Assembly (NCBI RefSeq): GCF_018278905.1
Contig: NZ_CP046600.1
Location: 2,294,001-2,358,000 of the forward strand
Direction: 5' to 3'
From: Mycobacterium spongiae
GTDB lineage: Bacteria; Actinomycetota; Actinomycetes; Mycobacteriales; Mycobacteriaceae
DNA: 64,000 nucleotides
The notes under the pieces are model-generated. The model was not told where the DNA came from. It did not search any database and saw nothing but the letters and a program-made list of their open reading frames with translations. This document shows, piece after piece, positions 53,194 to 63,773 of this stretch. How positions within the stretch are numbered: position 1 is the first letter of the stretch; the number at the start of each line of letters is the position of its first letter. A program made the position numbers and the translations under genes.

Positions 53194-54486
53194 ATGAAAT
53201 TCGTTGTGGCGAGCTATGGAACCCGCGGTGACATCGAGCCGTGCGCGGCGGTCGGCGTAGAGCTGGCGCGTCGTGGGCATGACGTGCGTCTCGCCGTTCC
53301 GCCGAATCTGATCGACTTCGTCGAGTCGGCCGGGCTCTCGGCGGTGGCTTACGGGAACAGGGACTCCCAGAAGCAGTTGGACGAGCAATTCCTCCACAAC
53401 GCGTGGAAAATCCAGAACCCGATCAAGCTGCTGCGCGAAGCGATGGCGCCGGTCACCGAGGGCTGGGCGGAGCTGAGCGCGATGCTGACACCGGTGGCCA
53501 AGGATGCCGACTTGCTCCTGACCGGCCAGATCTACCAGGAGGTCGTTGCCAACGTTGCAGAGCACTTCGACATTCCGCTGGCCGCGTTGCATTTCTACCC
53601 AATGCGGGCCAACGGTGAGATCGCGTTCCCGGCGCGGTTGCCAGCTCCGTTGGTCCGCTCCACGATCACGGCCCTCGACTGGCTGTACTGGCGCATGACG
53701 AAGGGCGTTGAGGACGCGCAGCGCCGCGAATTAGGCCTGCCCAAGGCCTCGAGCCCAGCGCCGCACCGGATGACGAACCGCGGATCAGTAGAAATCCAGG
53801 CCTATGACGAAATGTGCTTTCCGGGTCTGGCAGCCGAGTGGCGTGGTCGGCGGCCCTTTGTCGGAGCGCTGACCATGGGCTTGCCGACCGACGCTGACGA
53901 CGAGGTCGCGGCATGGGTCAGCGCTGGTACACCACCGATCTACTTCGGCTTTGGCAGCATGCCGGTCGGAACTCTCGCAGATCGGGTGGCGATGATCGGT
54001 GCCGCCTGTCGGCAGCTTGGTGAGCGGGCCTTGATTTGCTCGGGCCCACGTGACTCCACCGACGGGATCCAGCTTTTCGACCACGTGAAAGTAGTTCCCA
54101 GGGTGAACCACGCGGCCATTTTTCCCGCCTGCCGCGCGGTCGTCCACCATGGTGGCGCCGGCACCACTGCCGCCGGTCTACGAGCCGGGATCCCTACCTT
54201 GATTCTGTGGGTCACGTCCGACCAGCCGATCTGGGCTGCCCAGGTTAAGCGGCTGAAAGTCGGCCGGGGGAGGCGCTTTTCGAGTACCACAGGTGAATCG
54301 CTGGCGACAGACCTCAGAGCGATCCTCGGGCCGGAATGCGTAGCTCGAGCCCGCGATGTCGGCGCCCGGATGACCAAGCCCGAAGCCAGCATTGCCGCTG
54401 CCGCCGATCTCCTCGAAGACACCGCTCAACGTGGCCACGCTGGGCCGTCCGCGGAAGGACCTTCGGGACGGCAGAGGCCGGTGTAG
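53194..54486 (+). CDS. GtfA-like (UDP/dTDP-sugar) glycosyltransferase, Rv1524 family
   Basis: A 430-residue GT1/GT-B enzyme (Rv1524 is 414 aa). The N-terminal domain begins MKFVVASYGTRGDIEPCAAVG. The donor-binding C-terminal domain has [13 protein letters not shown] and the [19 protein letters not shown] motif. Members include the vancomycin-type and GPL/PGL rhamnosyltransferases. It is a paralogue of the convergent gene at 55285-56544, with wbbL2 between. It probably adds rhamnose, xylose or fucose to the LOS core. Confidence 0.92.
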   Translation: MKFVVASYGTRGDIEPCAAVGVELARRGHDVRLAVPPNLIDFVESAGLSAVAYGNRDSQKQLDEQFLHNAWKIQNPIKLLREAMAPVTEGWAELSAMLTPVAKDADLLLTGQIYQEVVANVAEHFDIPLAALHFYPMRANGEIAFPARLPAPLVRSTITALDWLYWRMTKGVEDAQRRELGLPKASSPAPHRMTNRGSVEIQAYDEMCFPGLAAEWRGRRPFVGALTMGLPTDADDEVAAWVSAGTPPIYFGFGSMPVGTLADRVAMIGAACRQLGERALICSGPRDSTDGIQLFDHVKVVPRVNHAAIFPACRAVVHHGGAGTTAAGLRAGIPTLILWVTSDQPIWAAQVKRLKVGRGRRFSSTTGESLATDLRAILGPECVARARDVGARMTKPEASIAAAADLLEDTAQRGHAGPSAEGPSGRQRPV

Positions 54487-54495
54487 GCTCCGCCT

Positions 54496-55266
54496 GTGTC
54501 ACTACTGATTACGGTGCCGGTATTCGGTCAGCACGACTACACGCATGCACTGGTGGCCGACCTGCAGCGCGAAGGTGCCGACTATCTGATCGTCGACAAT
54601 CGTGGTGACTATCCCACGATCAGTGACGAGCGAGTCACCACGCCGGGACAGAACCTGGGTTGGGCCGGGGGTAGCGATCTCGGTTTCCGAATTGCTTTCT
54701 CCGAGGGTTACTCCCACGCAATGACGCTCAACAACGACACTCGGGTTTCGAAGGGATTTGTCGACGCGCTACTCGACCCTCGCTTGCCCGGCGATGCAGG
54801 CATGATCGGGCCGATGTTCGATCTGGGGTTCCCGTACGCGGTGGCTGACAACAAGCCGGACGCCGAAGACTACGTCCCTCGAGCGCGATATCGCAAAGCA
54901 CCCGCTATCGAGGGTACCGCGCTTGCCATGTCACGTGAATGCTGGGATGCGGTCGGGGGAATGGACCTGTCCACTTTTGGACGCTACGGATGGGGGCTCG
55001 ACCTCGATCTTGCGCTGCGGGCGCGAAAAGCTGGGTTTGGCTTGTACACAACCGAGATGGCCTACATCAACCACTTCGGACGCAAGACCGCCAACACACA
55101 TTTTGGCGGCCGGAAATACCATTGGGGCGCTAGCGCAGCCATGATCCGTGGGTTGCGACGAACCCATGGCTGGCCGGCGGCCATGGGTATCCTGCGAGAG
55201 ATGGGCATGGCGCATAACCGCAAGTGGCACAAGTCATTTCCGCTTTCTTATGCCACCAGCTGTTAG
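54496..55266 (+). CDS. wbbL2: GT2 rhamnosyltransferase WbbL2
   Basis: A 256-residue GT2 enzyme (Rv1525 is 261 aa) starting GTG nine bases after the preceding transferase. It is short and lacks the long tail of WbbL1. Landmarks are LLITVPVFGQHDYTHALVADL, YLIVDNRGDYP, NLGWAGGSDLGFR, MTLNNDTRV and EGTALAMSRECWDAVGGMD. It probably uses dTDP-rhamnose. It is co-directional with the two genes before it, forming a methyltransferase-GT-GT unit. Confidence 0.9.
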   Translation: MSLLITVPVFGQHDYTHALVADLQREGADYLIVDNRGDYPTISDERVTTPGQNLGWAGGSDLGFRIAFSEGYSHAMTLNNDTRVSKGFVDALLDPRLPGDAGMIGPMFDLGFPYAVADNKPDAEDYVPRARYRKAPAIEGTALAMSRECWDAVGGMDLSTFGRYGWGLDLDLALRARKAGFGLYTTEMAYINHFGRKTANTHFGGRKYHWGASAAMIRGLRRTHGWPAAMGILREMGMAHNRKWHKSFPLSYATSC

Positions 55267-55284
55267 GCAGCCGGAAGCAGGCCG

Positions 55285-56544
55285 CTAGGCGTACGTGCGC
55301 ACCGCTTTCTCCAAGAGGTCGGCCGCCGTGGCCACAGCGACTGCCGGCGTGGTCATCTGAGCAGAGATTTCGCGAGCTCGGGCGACGTAGTCCGGCGCCA
55401 AGATGGTGCGCAGCTCGGCGAGCAGCGACTTACGAGTGATGTGGGTAAAACGTTTGGCCGATCCGACTTTCAGGCGGCGGACGGCAGCTGCCCAAAGTGG
55501 CTGATCCGCCACATCCCACAGAATCAATGTGGGTTTCCCGGCCCGCAGGCCGGCCGCGGTGGTGCCGGCGCCACCGTGATGGACCACTGCGCGACAACTC
55601 GGCAGAAGTGCTGAATAGTTGACCAGACCAACGAATTTCACATGCTCTGCGTGCTTGATATCGTCAGTGGCGTTGACGGGCGAAAAAACCAAGGCTCGCT
55701 CGCCCAGCTCTGCGCAGGCATCCGAAATCATGGCGAGGGTCTCGGTAGGCGATTGCACCGGAGTGCTACCGAAACCGAAGTAGATCGGCGGCGTTCCGGC
55801 CGCAAGCCATGACGCGAGGTCCTCGTCGGGTTCGCTGTGCCGGTCCATCGTCAGCGCGCCGACAAATGGTCGCTGGCCGTCCCACTCGGCGGCGAGTCCA
55901 GGGAACAGAGCCTGTTCGTAGGCCTGAATCTCGGGCGCTCGGCCCTCGGCGATCCGTTGCGCCGCCGGGGTCGACGTCGGTGGCAGGCGCAATGCACGTC
56001 GTTGCGTGGAATCGGCGTCCTTGCTGACGTACGAATACAGTCGCCAGGACCCCTTCATCGCCGATCGCATCAACGCGGGGCGAAGTAGCGGCGTCGGTAT
56101 CCACGGAATGGCGAGTTGGCCGTTGACCTGTACCGGGAAATGATGCAATGCCGCCAGCGGGATGTCGTAGTACTCAGCGACGTTGGCGACCACGCCGTGG
56201 TATGTCTGGCCGGTCATCAGCAGGTCGGCGCCATCGGCAAGCGCAGTCAGTGTCGTGCCCATGTCCGCCCAGCCCTCGACGAAGAGTTCTTTGCCCGCGC
56301 GCACGAGGTTGAGTGGATTCTGAGCTTTGGTGAGGTTTCGAATGAACGCTGCGACCGCGTTTATTTGTTCGCCCGAGTCCGGCCCATAGGCGACGCCGTG
56401 CAGCCCGGCCGATTCGACGAATCCAACAAGGTTGGGCGGCAACGCCATCCGGACTTCGTGCCCCCGGCGCGCGAGCTCCACTCCTACGGCGGCACAGGGT
56501 TCGACATCGCCACGGGTGCCGTGGACTGCCAGGACAAATTTCAT
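55285..56544 (-). CDS. GtfA-like glycosyltransferase, Rv1526c family
   Basis: A 419-residue GT-B enzyme (Rv1526c is 426 aa) started at the ATG giving [17 protein letters not shown]; the open frame further upstream is Pro/Arg-rich noise. The donor motif is [20 protein letters not shown] with [13 protein letters not shown] before it. It is convergent with wbbL2 and co-directional with pks5, 41 bases after it, so it may share the pks5 transcript. It is a paralogue of the Rv1524-like gene and probably adds a core sugar to acyl-trehalose. Confidence 0.92.
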   Translation of the reverse strand: MKFVLAVHGTRGDVEPCAAVGVELARRGHEVRMALPPNLVGFVESAGLHGVAYGPDSGEQINAVAAFIRNLTKAQNPLNLVRAGKELFVEGWADMGTTLTALADGADLLMTGQTYHGVVANVAEYYDIPLAALHHFPVQVNGQLAIPWIPTPLLRPALMRSAMKGSWRLYSYVSKDADSTQRRALRLPPTSTPAAQRIAEGRAPEIQAYEQALFPGLAAEWDGQRPFVGALTMDRHSEPDEDLASWLAAGTPPIYFGFGSTPVQSPTETLAMISDACAELGERALVFSPVNATDDIKHAEHVKFVGLVNYSALLPSCRAVVHHGGAGTTAAGLRAGKPTLILWDVADQPLWAAAVRRLKVGSAKRFTHITRKSLLAELRTILAPDYVARAREISAQMTTPAVAVATAADLLEKAVRTYA

Positions 56545-56585
56545 CAGCGCGACCCGGTCTCCTGCAGCGCGGTGGACACTGGGCT

Positions 56586-59500
56586 TCAGGCAGGTGCTGG
56601 CGCGTCGCCGTCGGCCGCCAACTTCTCGCACATGAGATCCGCCAGGCCCCGTACCGTGGTGTTGATATCGGTGGCGTTGATGCGGATTCCCGTTTCGGCT
56701 GCGACCCGGGCGCGCAGTTCCTGGCTGCTCAGTGAGTCGAGGCCGTACTCGGTCAGCATGCGGTCGGCGTCGATGGTGCGGCGCAGGATGAGGCCGATTT
56801 GTTCGGACAGGAGGCGTCGCAGCCGGCCGGGCCACTCATCCTCGGGGAGTTTCTGCAGCTCGGCGAGGAACTTGCTCGTGCCCGAACGGTTGTGTCCTAG
56901 TGATCGGAACTTCTCAGCGAACGGACTGTGCTGGGCGAACGCTGTCAGCCAGGGGGATCCGATGATCGGGGCGTAGCCACTGTAGCCACGGTTGTGGCGC
57001 AGCAGCGTCTCGAACGCATAAGCGCCCTCATCGGGACCAATCGCGCCGCCAGATTCCTCGGCGAACGTGGTGGCGCGCCCCACCTCGCCCCAGGCACCCC
57101 AGGCGATCGAGGTGGCCGGAAGGCCCTGAGCCCGGCGCCACTGCGTGAAAGCGTCCAACCAGCTATTCGCCGCGGCATAAGCACCCTGACCGGGCGAACC
57201 CACCAACGCCGCCGCCGAGGAAAACGAACAAAACCAATCCAACGGCTGTCCCACGGTGGCCTGATGCAGCTGCCAGGCACCATGCACCTTGGGCGCCCAG
57301 TCACGCTCGATCAGCTCATCAGTGATGTTCACCAAGGTCGCGTCTTCCACGACCGCGGCCGCGTGCAGCACCCCCCGCAACGGCAACCCGGTCGCCGTGG
57401 CCGCGGCCACCAACCTCTCCGCCGTGCCAGCCTGCGCAATATCACCGCACTCGACCACCACATCAGAACCCATCGCACGAACAAGTTCGATGGTTTCCAA
57501 CGCCTTTTGACTCGGCGCCGAGCGCGAGCTGAGCACAATCCGGCCCGCGCCGGCCCCATCGTTCGCCGAGGCCATCTTCTCGGCCAAGAACAACCCCAGC
57601 CCACCAAGACCACCGGTGATCACATAGGACCCGTCACCACGAAAGACCTGAGCCTGCTCGGGCGGCAACACCACACTGCTGCGCCCGGCATGAGGCACAT
57701 CGAGGATGAGCTTGCCGGTGTGCTCGGCAGCACCCATCACCCGAATCGCGGTGGCCGCCTCGGCCAACGGGTAATGCGTGGATTCCGGCATCGGCAACAC
57801 ACCCTCAGCGGTCAACCGATACACCGTGCTCAACAACTCACGCACCGCCGCCGGATGACTGGCCGCCATCAAACCCAAGTCCAGGCCGTAGAAGGCAAGG
57901 TTCTGCCGGAACGGGAAGAGCTCCATTCGCGTATTCGCGTAGATGTCGCGTTTGCCGATCTCGATGAACCGTCCGCCCAGGGCCAACAGTTTGAGCCCCG
58001 CCAGTTGCGCGGCGCCGGTCAGCGAGTTGAGCACGATGTCGACCCCGTAGCCATCGGTGTCCTGGCGGATCTGCTCGGCGAACTGCACACTGCGCGAGTC
58101 ATAAACATGCTCGATGCCCATCGCGCGCAACATCTCTCGACGCTTCTGGCTGCCCGCCGTGGCATAGATCTGAGCGCCCGCCGCACGGGCGATCGCGATC
58201 GCGGCCTGCCCCACCCCACCGGTCGCCGAATGGATCAGCACCTTGTCACCAGCCCGGATCCGCGCCAGATCCTGCAGCGCATACCACGCCGCGGAGCTCG
58301 CGGTGGTCACCGCGGCAGCCTGGCCCTCGGTCAGCCCCTCGGGCAGCTTCGTGGCCAGGCGTGCATCGCAGGTGACAAACGTTCCCCAGCAACCATTGGC
58401 GGACATGCCCCCGACGCGGTCGCCGACGGTGAGTTCGGTGACGTCGGGGCCGACCGCGGTCACCACACCAGCGAAATCGGTGCCAAGTTCCGGTTGCTGC
58501 CCGTCGAAGGTCTGGTAGCGGCCGAAGGCGACCAGTACATCGGCGAAATTGATGCTCGACGCGCTGACCGCGACCTCGATCTGCCCCGGCCCCGGCGTCG
58601 CGCGTTCGAACGATGCGAACTCCAGGGTCTCCAGGTCGCCTGGGGTACGGATCTGCAGGCGCATGCCTTGGTCCGCGTGTTCGACGACCATGGTTTGGCG
58701 CTCGTCGGGCAGCAGTGGAGCCGGGCACAACCGGGCCGTGTACCACGCACCGTTGCGCCACGCGGTCTCGTCTTCCTCGGTAGCCAACAGCAGTTCCCGC
58801 GCCAACTGCTCGGCGCCTGTCGCGTCGTCCGTGTGGTCGGGAAGGTCACCGGGAAGATCGACGTGAGTGACCTTCAGATGCGGGTGTTCCATGCCGATCA
58901 CGCGGAACAACCCACGCAACCCGCCCTGTTCGAGGTTGGCTCGATCGTCGGACAGCACCGTTTGGGCGTTGCGCGTCACCACGTACAGCCTTGGTATCTG
59001 GGCCGCGATCTCGGGCAGCTCACGGGCGATGCGCACCAGGTGGCTGACGTAGTCACTACCGCGAACCCCGGACTCGGCGTCCGGGTCGCCAGTCTGCGGC
59101 CCGGTGAGTACCACCACGCCGGTGAATCCGCCGGTCTCCAGCTGGTCGCGCAGCCGCGCGGCCTGGAGCGCGTGGTCGGTGCGTCGGGGCCATGCCATCG
59201 TGGTGCATTGCGCGTCGTGCACCTTCAGCGCGTCGGTCAACTCCGTGGCCACCAGTTCCGCGGCATCGCAGGTGCTGATCAACAACCAGGTGCCCGGCTC
59301 GGCATGGCTCGTCTCGGGCAGCTCGCGCTGTTCCCATTCGATGGTCAACAACCGCTCACCCAAGAGGCGATCGCGTTCGCTGGTCGCGGAGACGCCAGTG
59401 CCCATCCGCAGGCCGCGCACGGCCAATACGACCGTGCCGTCCTCGTCTAACAGGTCGAGATCGGCTTCGAACTCCGAACCGCACTCGGTCACGGTCGTGT

Positions 59501-62500
59501 GGCAGTACCTGGCATGGTGGGTCGGGCCGTAGGCACGCAGTCGGTGCACACTCAATGGCAACAGTGAGTTGCTGCTAGCGAGGTCGTCAACAGCGGGGTG
59601 TGCCGCCACCGATTGGAAGCAGGCATCCAACAGCGCCGGATGCACGCCATAGGCGCGCCACTGTGAGCGGAGCGGACCGGGCAGCGCGACCTCCGCGAGC
59701 AGCGTGTCGCCGGCTCCGTCGGCGGTGTGCACGTCACCCAAACCTGCAAAGGCCGGCCCAAGCTGGCGACCACGCTGGTCCATCCACTGTCGAACCTCGT
59801 CGCCGTCGACCCCGCGTGGATGGCTGGCGAGGAGATTTGCGATGTCTTTGACCGCTGGTTGGTCTGCTTCCTCGACAGCGTGCAGGACCGCGGTCACCTC
59901 CCGCGCATAGTTCCCGTCCTGGGTGGTCTCCACGGCGAAGGTGACCACGCCGGGTGCCTCGACCGTTGCGGTGGCGCCGATGGGGGTTTCCTTGTCCAAC
60001 AACAGTGGCTTGTCGAAGCGGATGTCGCGAACTTCGCAAGCCTCGCCCACAACGGTGCGCGCTGCGGCCAGGGCCATTTCGCAGTACGCGGCCCCCGGCA
60101 GAACAGCCGCATCGTCTACGTGGTGGTCGGCCAACCACGGCAATGCCGCAGTACCGACGTCCCCCTGCCACACGTGGCGCTCCGGCTCCTCTTGCAGCCG
60201 CACGTGCGGCCCCAACAAGGGATGTGCCGGCACCATGGAAGTACCGCGTGCGCGCGAATCCTGATCGCTCGGGGTCAAGATCAGCGAACGTTGACTCCAC
60301 ATGGGCAGGGGCGCGTCCACCAAGCGGCCGCCGGGGTAGAGCACCGAGAAGTCCACCGCGGCACCCGCGGCATACAAATCACCCAGCAGGCCACGCAGCC
60401 CATGGGGCAGTGGCTGCTCACGCCGCATACCGGCCAACGCGGCGACCGGCATGTCGACGCTGCGGGCGGTCTGATCGACAGCGTGGGTCAGCAGCGGGTG
60501 CGGAGACAGCTCGGTGAAGACCCGGAAACCGTCTTCGACCGCTGCCTGCACCGCCGCGGCAAAGCGCACCGTCTGACGCAGATTGTCCGCCCAGTAGTAG
60601 GCGTCGCAGTAAGGCTCCTCGCGCGGGTCGAACGAGGTCGCCGAATAGTAGGGAATTTCCGGCGACAGCGGAGTGAGGTCGGCCAACGCCTCGGAGAGGT
60701 CGTCGAGGATCGGGTCGACTTGTGGCGAGTGCGATGCCACGTCGACGGCTACCTCGCGGGCCATCACGTCGCGCTCTTCCCACGCCGCAACCAAGTCACG
60801 CACCGTTTGGGTTGCCCCGCCGATCACGGTGGATTCCGGTGAAGCCACCACCGCAACCACAGTGTCGTCGATGCCCCGGGTCATCAACTCCGTAATCACT
60901 TGCTGGGCAGGAAGTTCCACCGATGCCATCGCTCCAGAGCCGGCGATGCGGGTCATCAGTCTGGAGCGGCGGCAGATGACGCGCACCCCGTCTTCCAACG
61001 ACAGCGCCCCGGCGACTACGGCGGCCGCGGACTCACCGAGCGAGTGGCCGATCACCGCACCGGGCGCTACGCCCAAGGACTTCATCGTCGCTGCCAGCGC
61101 GACCTGCATGGCGAACAGGGTCGGTTGCACCCGGTCGATGCCGGTTACTTTCTCGGGTGCGGTCATCGCATCGGTCACCGAGAAACCCGACTCCGCGGCA
61201 ATCAACGGCTCGATCGCTGCGATCGTTGCGGCGAACACCGGCTCGTTGGCCAGTAGGTCGACACCCATTGCCGCCCACTGTGAACCCTGACCCGAAAACA
61301 CCCATACGGGGCCTCGGTCGTCGCGACCGACCGCGGGTGGGTAGGGGATCTCACCGGTGGCGACCTCACCGAGCGCATCTGACAGCTCTGCGGCGGTGCT
61401 GGCCAGAATGGCCGTGCGCACGGGTCGATATCCGCGCCGGCGAGCCAGCGTGTAGGCGAAATCCGCGAGGGTCAGGTCGGTGTCTCGGGTGTCCACCCAG
61501 TCGGCGAGCCGCTGAGCGGTTTGGCGCAGGGCGTCCTCCGAGCTGGCCGACAGCGGAAACAACAGCGCCCCGTTGGTGGCGGCACTGGTTGGCGTGTCGG
61601 GGTCGGCAGTTTGGGTCGGCTCCAGCAGCTCAGCCTGCGGCGGGGCTTGTTCCAGGATGGCGTGCACGTTGGTTCCGGAGAACCCGTAGGACGACACCGC
61701 CGCCCGCCGGGGGCCATCCTGATCGCTGGTGGGCCACGGTGTGGTCACCTGCGGTACGAAGAGCTGCGTTTCGATGTCCGCGAACTCATCGGGTAGCTGG
61801 GTGAAGTGCAGATTCTGTGGAACCACCCCGTGCTGCAGCGCCAGGACCGCTTTCATCAGGCCGAGCGCTCCGGCGGCCGACTGAGTATGTCCGAAATTTG
61901 TCTTCACCGATCCGAGCACGCAAGGGCCGTCGGTGCCGTACACCTCTGCCAGGCTCGCGTATTCCACGGGGTCGCCTACCGGGGTGCCGGGGCCGTGGGC
62001 CTCGACCATGCCGATCGTGGCCGGGTCCACGCCGGCCGCATTCAGGGCAGTGCGATACGCCGCGACCTGTGCGGGCCGCGACGGGGTGACGATGTTGACG
62101 GTGCGGCCGTCTTGGTTTGCGGCCGTGCCGCGGATGACTGCCAGGATTCGGTCACCATCGGCCAGGGCGTCGGGTAGCCGTTTGAGCAGCAGTACGACGG
62201 AGCCTTCGCCGGACACGAACCCGTCGGCGCGGACGTCGAACGCATGACAGCGTCCGGTGGCGGACAACATCCCGATGGCTGACCCCGAGGCGGCTTTGCG
62301 GGGTTCGAGCATTACCGAGGCACCGCCGGTGATCGCGATGTCGCTCTCGCCGTCGTGCAGGCTGCGGCAAGCGAGGTGAATAGCGGCCAGGCCGGACGAG
62401 CAGGCGGTGTCCACCGTCATGGCCGGACCTTGCAGTCCCATGGCGTAGGCGATGCGCCCGGAACCCATGGCGAAACTGTTGCCCATGTATCCGTAAGGCC

Positions 62501-62933
62501 CACCCAACGTGTTTGCTTCGGCGTGCACGAATTGGTAGTCGTCGTGCATCAACCCCACGAAGACGCCGGTCTGCGCGCTGGCGAGGGTTTCACGAGTCAG
62601 ACCTGCGTGCTCCATGGCCTCCCAGGACGTCTCCAGCAGCAACCGGTGCTGCGGATCCATCGCTGTCGCTTCCCTTTCGGTGATGCCGAAGAACTCGGCG
62701 TCGAAGTCGGCGACGTTGTCCAGGAACGCGCCCCACTTGCACACGGACCGACCAGGGACTCCCGGTTCTGGGTCGTAGTACTCCTCGGCGTCCCAACGGT
62801 CGGCGGGAATCTCTGTGACCAGGTCGTCGGCACGCAGCAACGCCTCCCACAACAGGTCGGGCGAGTCAATGCCCCCCGGCAGCCGGCACGCCATACCGAT
62901 GACGGCAACCGGCGTAACACCTGCTTTATCCAC
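56586..62933 (-). CDS. pks5: Mycocerosic-acid-synthase-like polyketide synthase Pks5
   Basis: A 2115-residue iterative type I PKS (M. tuberculosis 2108). Domain order is KS (Cys178 in DTACSSG, then VEAHGPGT and [10 protein letters not shown]), AT (GHSLGE, Ser631), DH ([16 protein letters not shown]), ER ([22 protein letters not shown]), KR ([15 protein letters not shown]) and ACP (YGLDSLS, Ser2067). It extends fatty acyl starters with methylmalonyl-CoA to give polymethyl-branched acids that acylate LOS trehalose. The start is GTG, with GAAAGGT upstream. The full set of reductive domains fits fully saturated products. MutAB supply, FadD25 and MmpL12 form the logical partners. Confidence 0.97.
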   Translation of the reverse strand: MDKAGVTPVAVIGMACRLPGGIDSPDLLWEALLRADDLVTEIPADRWDAEEYYDPEPGVPGRSVCKWGAFLDNVADFDAEFFGITEREATAMDPQHRLLLETSWEAMEHAGLTRETLASAQTGVFVGLMHDDYQFVHAEANTLGGPYGYMGNSFAMGSGRIAYAMGLQGPAMTVDTACSSGLAAIHLACRSLHDGESDIAITGGASVMLEPRKAASGSAIGMLSATGRCHAFDVRADGFVSGEGSVVLLLKRLPDALADGDRILAVIRGTAANQDGRTVNIVTPSRPAQVAAYRTALNAAGVDPATIGMVEAHGPGTPVGDPVEYASLAEVYGTDGPCVLGSVKTNFGHTQSAAGALGLMKAVLALQHGVVPQNLHFTQLPDEFADIETQLFVPQVTTPWPTSDQDGPRRAAVSSYGFSGTNVHAILEQAPPQAELLEPTQTADPDTPTSAATNGALLFPLSASSEDALRQTAQRLADWVDTRDTDLTLADFAYTLARRRGYRPVRTAILASTAAELSDALGEVATGEIPYPPAVGRDDRGPVWVFSGQGSQWAAMGVDLLANEPVFAATIAAIEPLIAAESGFSVTDAMTAPEKVTGIDRVQPTLFAMQVALAATMKSLGVAPGAVIGHSLGESAAAVVAGALSLEDGVRVICRRSRLMTRIAGSGAMASVELPAQQVITELMTRGIDDTVVAVVASPESTVIGGATQTVRDLVAAWEERDVMAREVAVDVASHSPQVDPILDDLSEALADLTPLSPEIPYYSATSFDPREEPYCDAYYWADNLRQTVRFAAAVQAAVEDGFRVFTELSPHPLLTHAVDQTARSVDMPVAALAGMRREQPLPHGLRGLLGDLYAAGAAVDFSVLYPGGRLVDAPLPMWSQRSLILTPSDQDSRARGTSMVPAHPLLGPHVRLQEEPERHVWQGDVGTAALPWLADHHVDDAAVLPGAAYCEMALAAARTVVGEACEVRDIRFDKPLLLDKETPIGATATVEAPGVVTFAVETTQDGNYAREVTAVLHAVEEADQPAVKDIANLLASHPRGVDGDEVRQWMDQRGRQLGPAFAGLGDVHTADGAGDTLLAEVALPGPLRSQWRAYGVHPALLDACFQSVAAHPAVDDLASSNSLLPLSVHRLRAYGPTHHARYCHTTVTECGSEFEADLDLLDEDGTVVLAVRGLRMGTGVSATSERDRLLGERLLTIEWEQRELPETSHAEPGTWLLISTCDAAELVATELTDALKVHDAQCTTMAWPRRTDHALQAARLRDQLETGGFTGVVVLTGPQTGDPDAESGVRGSDYVSHLVRIARELPEIAAQIPRLYVVTRNAQTVLSDDRANLEQGGLRGLFRVIGMEHPHLKVTHVDLPGDLPDHTDDATGAEQLARELLLATEEDETAWRNGAWYTARLCPAPLLPDERQTMVVEHADQGMRLQIRTPGDLETLEFASFERATPGPGQIEVAVSASSINFADVLVAFGRYQTFDGQQPELGTDFAGVVTAVGPDVTELTVGDRVGGMSANGCWGTFVTCDARLATKLPEGLTEGQAAAVTTASSAAWYALQDLARIRAGDKVLIHSATGGVGQAAIAIARAAGAQIYATAGSQKRREMLRAMGIEHVYDSRSVQFAEQIRQDTDGYGVDIVLNSLTGAAQLAGLKLLALGGRFIEIGKRDIYANTRMELFPFRQNLAFYGLDLGLMAASHPAAVRELLSTVYRLTAEGVLPMPESTHYPLAEAATAIRVMGAAEHTGKLILDVPHAGRSSVVLPPEQAQVFRGDGSYVITGGLGGLGLFLAEKMASANDGAGAGRIVLSSRSAPSQKALETIELVRAMGSDVVVECGDIAQAGTAERLVAAATATGLPLRGVLHAAAVVEDATLVNITDELIERDWAPKVHGAWQLHQATVGQPLDWFCSFSSAAALVGSPGQGAYAAANSWLDAFTQWRRAQGLPATSIAWGAWGEVGRATTFAEESGGAIGPDEGAYAFETLLRHNRGYSGYAPIIGSPWLTAFAQHSPFAEKFRSLGHNRSGTSKFLAELQKLPEDEWPGRLRRLLSEQIGLILRRTIDADRMLTEYGLDSLSSQELRARVAAETGIRINATDINTTVRGLADLMCEKLAADGDAPAPA

Positions 62934-63136
62934 GGTCGTTCACCTTTCCTACCCGTGTCCCAACCCGCGCTGGTAATTCCTATCAGTGGCTTCGATTTCG
63001 CATCCGCGATTCCGGGAAACCGTTTCGCGTTTCCGTCAGCGCTGGGGGGACACCGCCTCACCCCGAGCGACCCCACCTCGCGTCGAACCCAGCGCCAGTT
63101 TCTGGCGTGATCCGAGCGTAGCTGGTTGCGGCTTGA

Positions 63137-63169
63137 CGCGCGGAATAATCGTGCGTACGTACAAGAAAT
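63137..63169 (-). repeat. Inverted-repeat promoter block, left arm
   Basis: The complement of this 33-base arm matches 63547-63578 at 30 positions, with one gap and two mismatches. Its core at 63149-63164 is the imperfect palindrome TCGTGCGTACGTACAA. It ends 203 bases upstream of the pks5 start. It is the best-conserved part of the duplicated promoter, so it probably binds a dimeric regulator. Confidence 0.85.
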
Positions 63170-63509
63170 GTGCGGCGGTCCGCGGTGGATTGACGCGGTG
63201 TGTCAGGAATACCCAGGTTGGCAGGCCGGCAGCAACCCCAGCGACCCGTCGTGGGTGTCAGTCGTGCCGCCTGCCAACGGTCCTTGGAGCCTGCGCGTTG
63301 CCCACTTGGGTGCCAAAGGTGCTGGTGAGAGAGTGTGCACGAGTCCGTGCATCACCTCGTCCGACGCCTTCGGCCGGACGGGCAATCCGATGGTCGATGC
63401 GATGACGGTGAAGACCAACCCTCCCGGTCCTCGGGCGTGCGGGCAGCCGGCGTGGATTCTGGCGTCTCGCGCCGCTCATGTGTTTGCCGAGCATCGTGGG
63501 GCTTCATGA
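63168..63509 (+). CDS. Possible small gene between the inverted promoter blocks
   Basis: A forward frame of 113 codons from an ATG (MCGGPRWIDAV) to TGA. Third-position GC is raised but only moderately, and no ribosome site is clear. The chain is Pro/Ser/Gly-rich with four cysteines and no membrane helix. I recognise no family. It lies neatly between the two arms, but it could be fortuitous. Confidence 0.3.
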   Translation: MCGGPRWIDAVCQEYPGWQAGSNPSDPSWVSVVPPANGPWSLRVAHLGAKGAGERVCTSPCITSSDAFGRTGNPMVDAMTVKTNPPGPRACGQPAWILASRAAHVFAEHRGAS

Positions 63510-63546
63510 TTTCGGCACTAGCTTGATCCACGCGCGAGCATCACCT

Positions 63547-63578
63547 ATTTTTGTACGTCCGCACGATTTTTCCGCGCG
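63547..63578 (+). repeat. Inverted-repeat promoter block, right arm
   Basis: The partner of 63137-63169. The core palindrome-like site is TTGTACGTCCGCACGA at 63551-63566. It ends 195 bases upstream of the second pks start, almost the same distance as on the left side, which argues for a duplicated regulatory site and not a transposon end. Confidence 0.85.
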
Positions 63579-63773
63579 TGTGTAGTTGAGCCGCTAGGCT
63601 CTGATTAGGCCAAGAACTTGTGGTTGGCTTCGACGGGGGTCGCTGGGTTATGCGTGCTGGATGCTGCCGTTTTTCCAGCGTGTAACTAGTTTCAGCGATG
63701 TTCCTCGAACTGCCGATGCGAGTTCGAACCCGGTGCTAAGAACTGAAGCATATGTATGGAGAGAAGACGGACC

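Larger units (their letters stand above)
62934..63773. promoter_or_regulatory. Divergent promoter region between two pks5-like genes
   Basis: This 840-base gap separates pks5 from a divergent second copy. The two outer ~200-base segments are recognisably related to each other in inverted orientation, for example GCTAGGCTCTGATTAGGCC against GCTACGCTCGGATCACGCC and a shared GGTTCGACG/GGCTTCGACG block. Each gene therefore kept its own duplicated promoter. The centre (63170-63546) holds one possible small gene. There is no IS or tRNA. Confidence 0.75.

Noticed and set aside
56928..59450. 840-codon open frame on the plus strand inside pks5
   Set aside because: It is antisense to a complete PKS with all catalytic motifs. 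Its Arg/His/Gln/Pro-rich translation is the usual complement of high-GC coding DNA.
63137..63578. Inverted repeats as ends of a transposable element
   Set aside because: No transposase or target duplication is seen. The arms are symmetric relative to the two pks starts and the adjacent 200 bases are also homologous, so promoter duplication explains them better.
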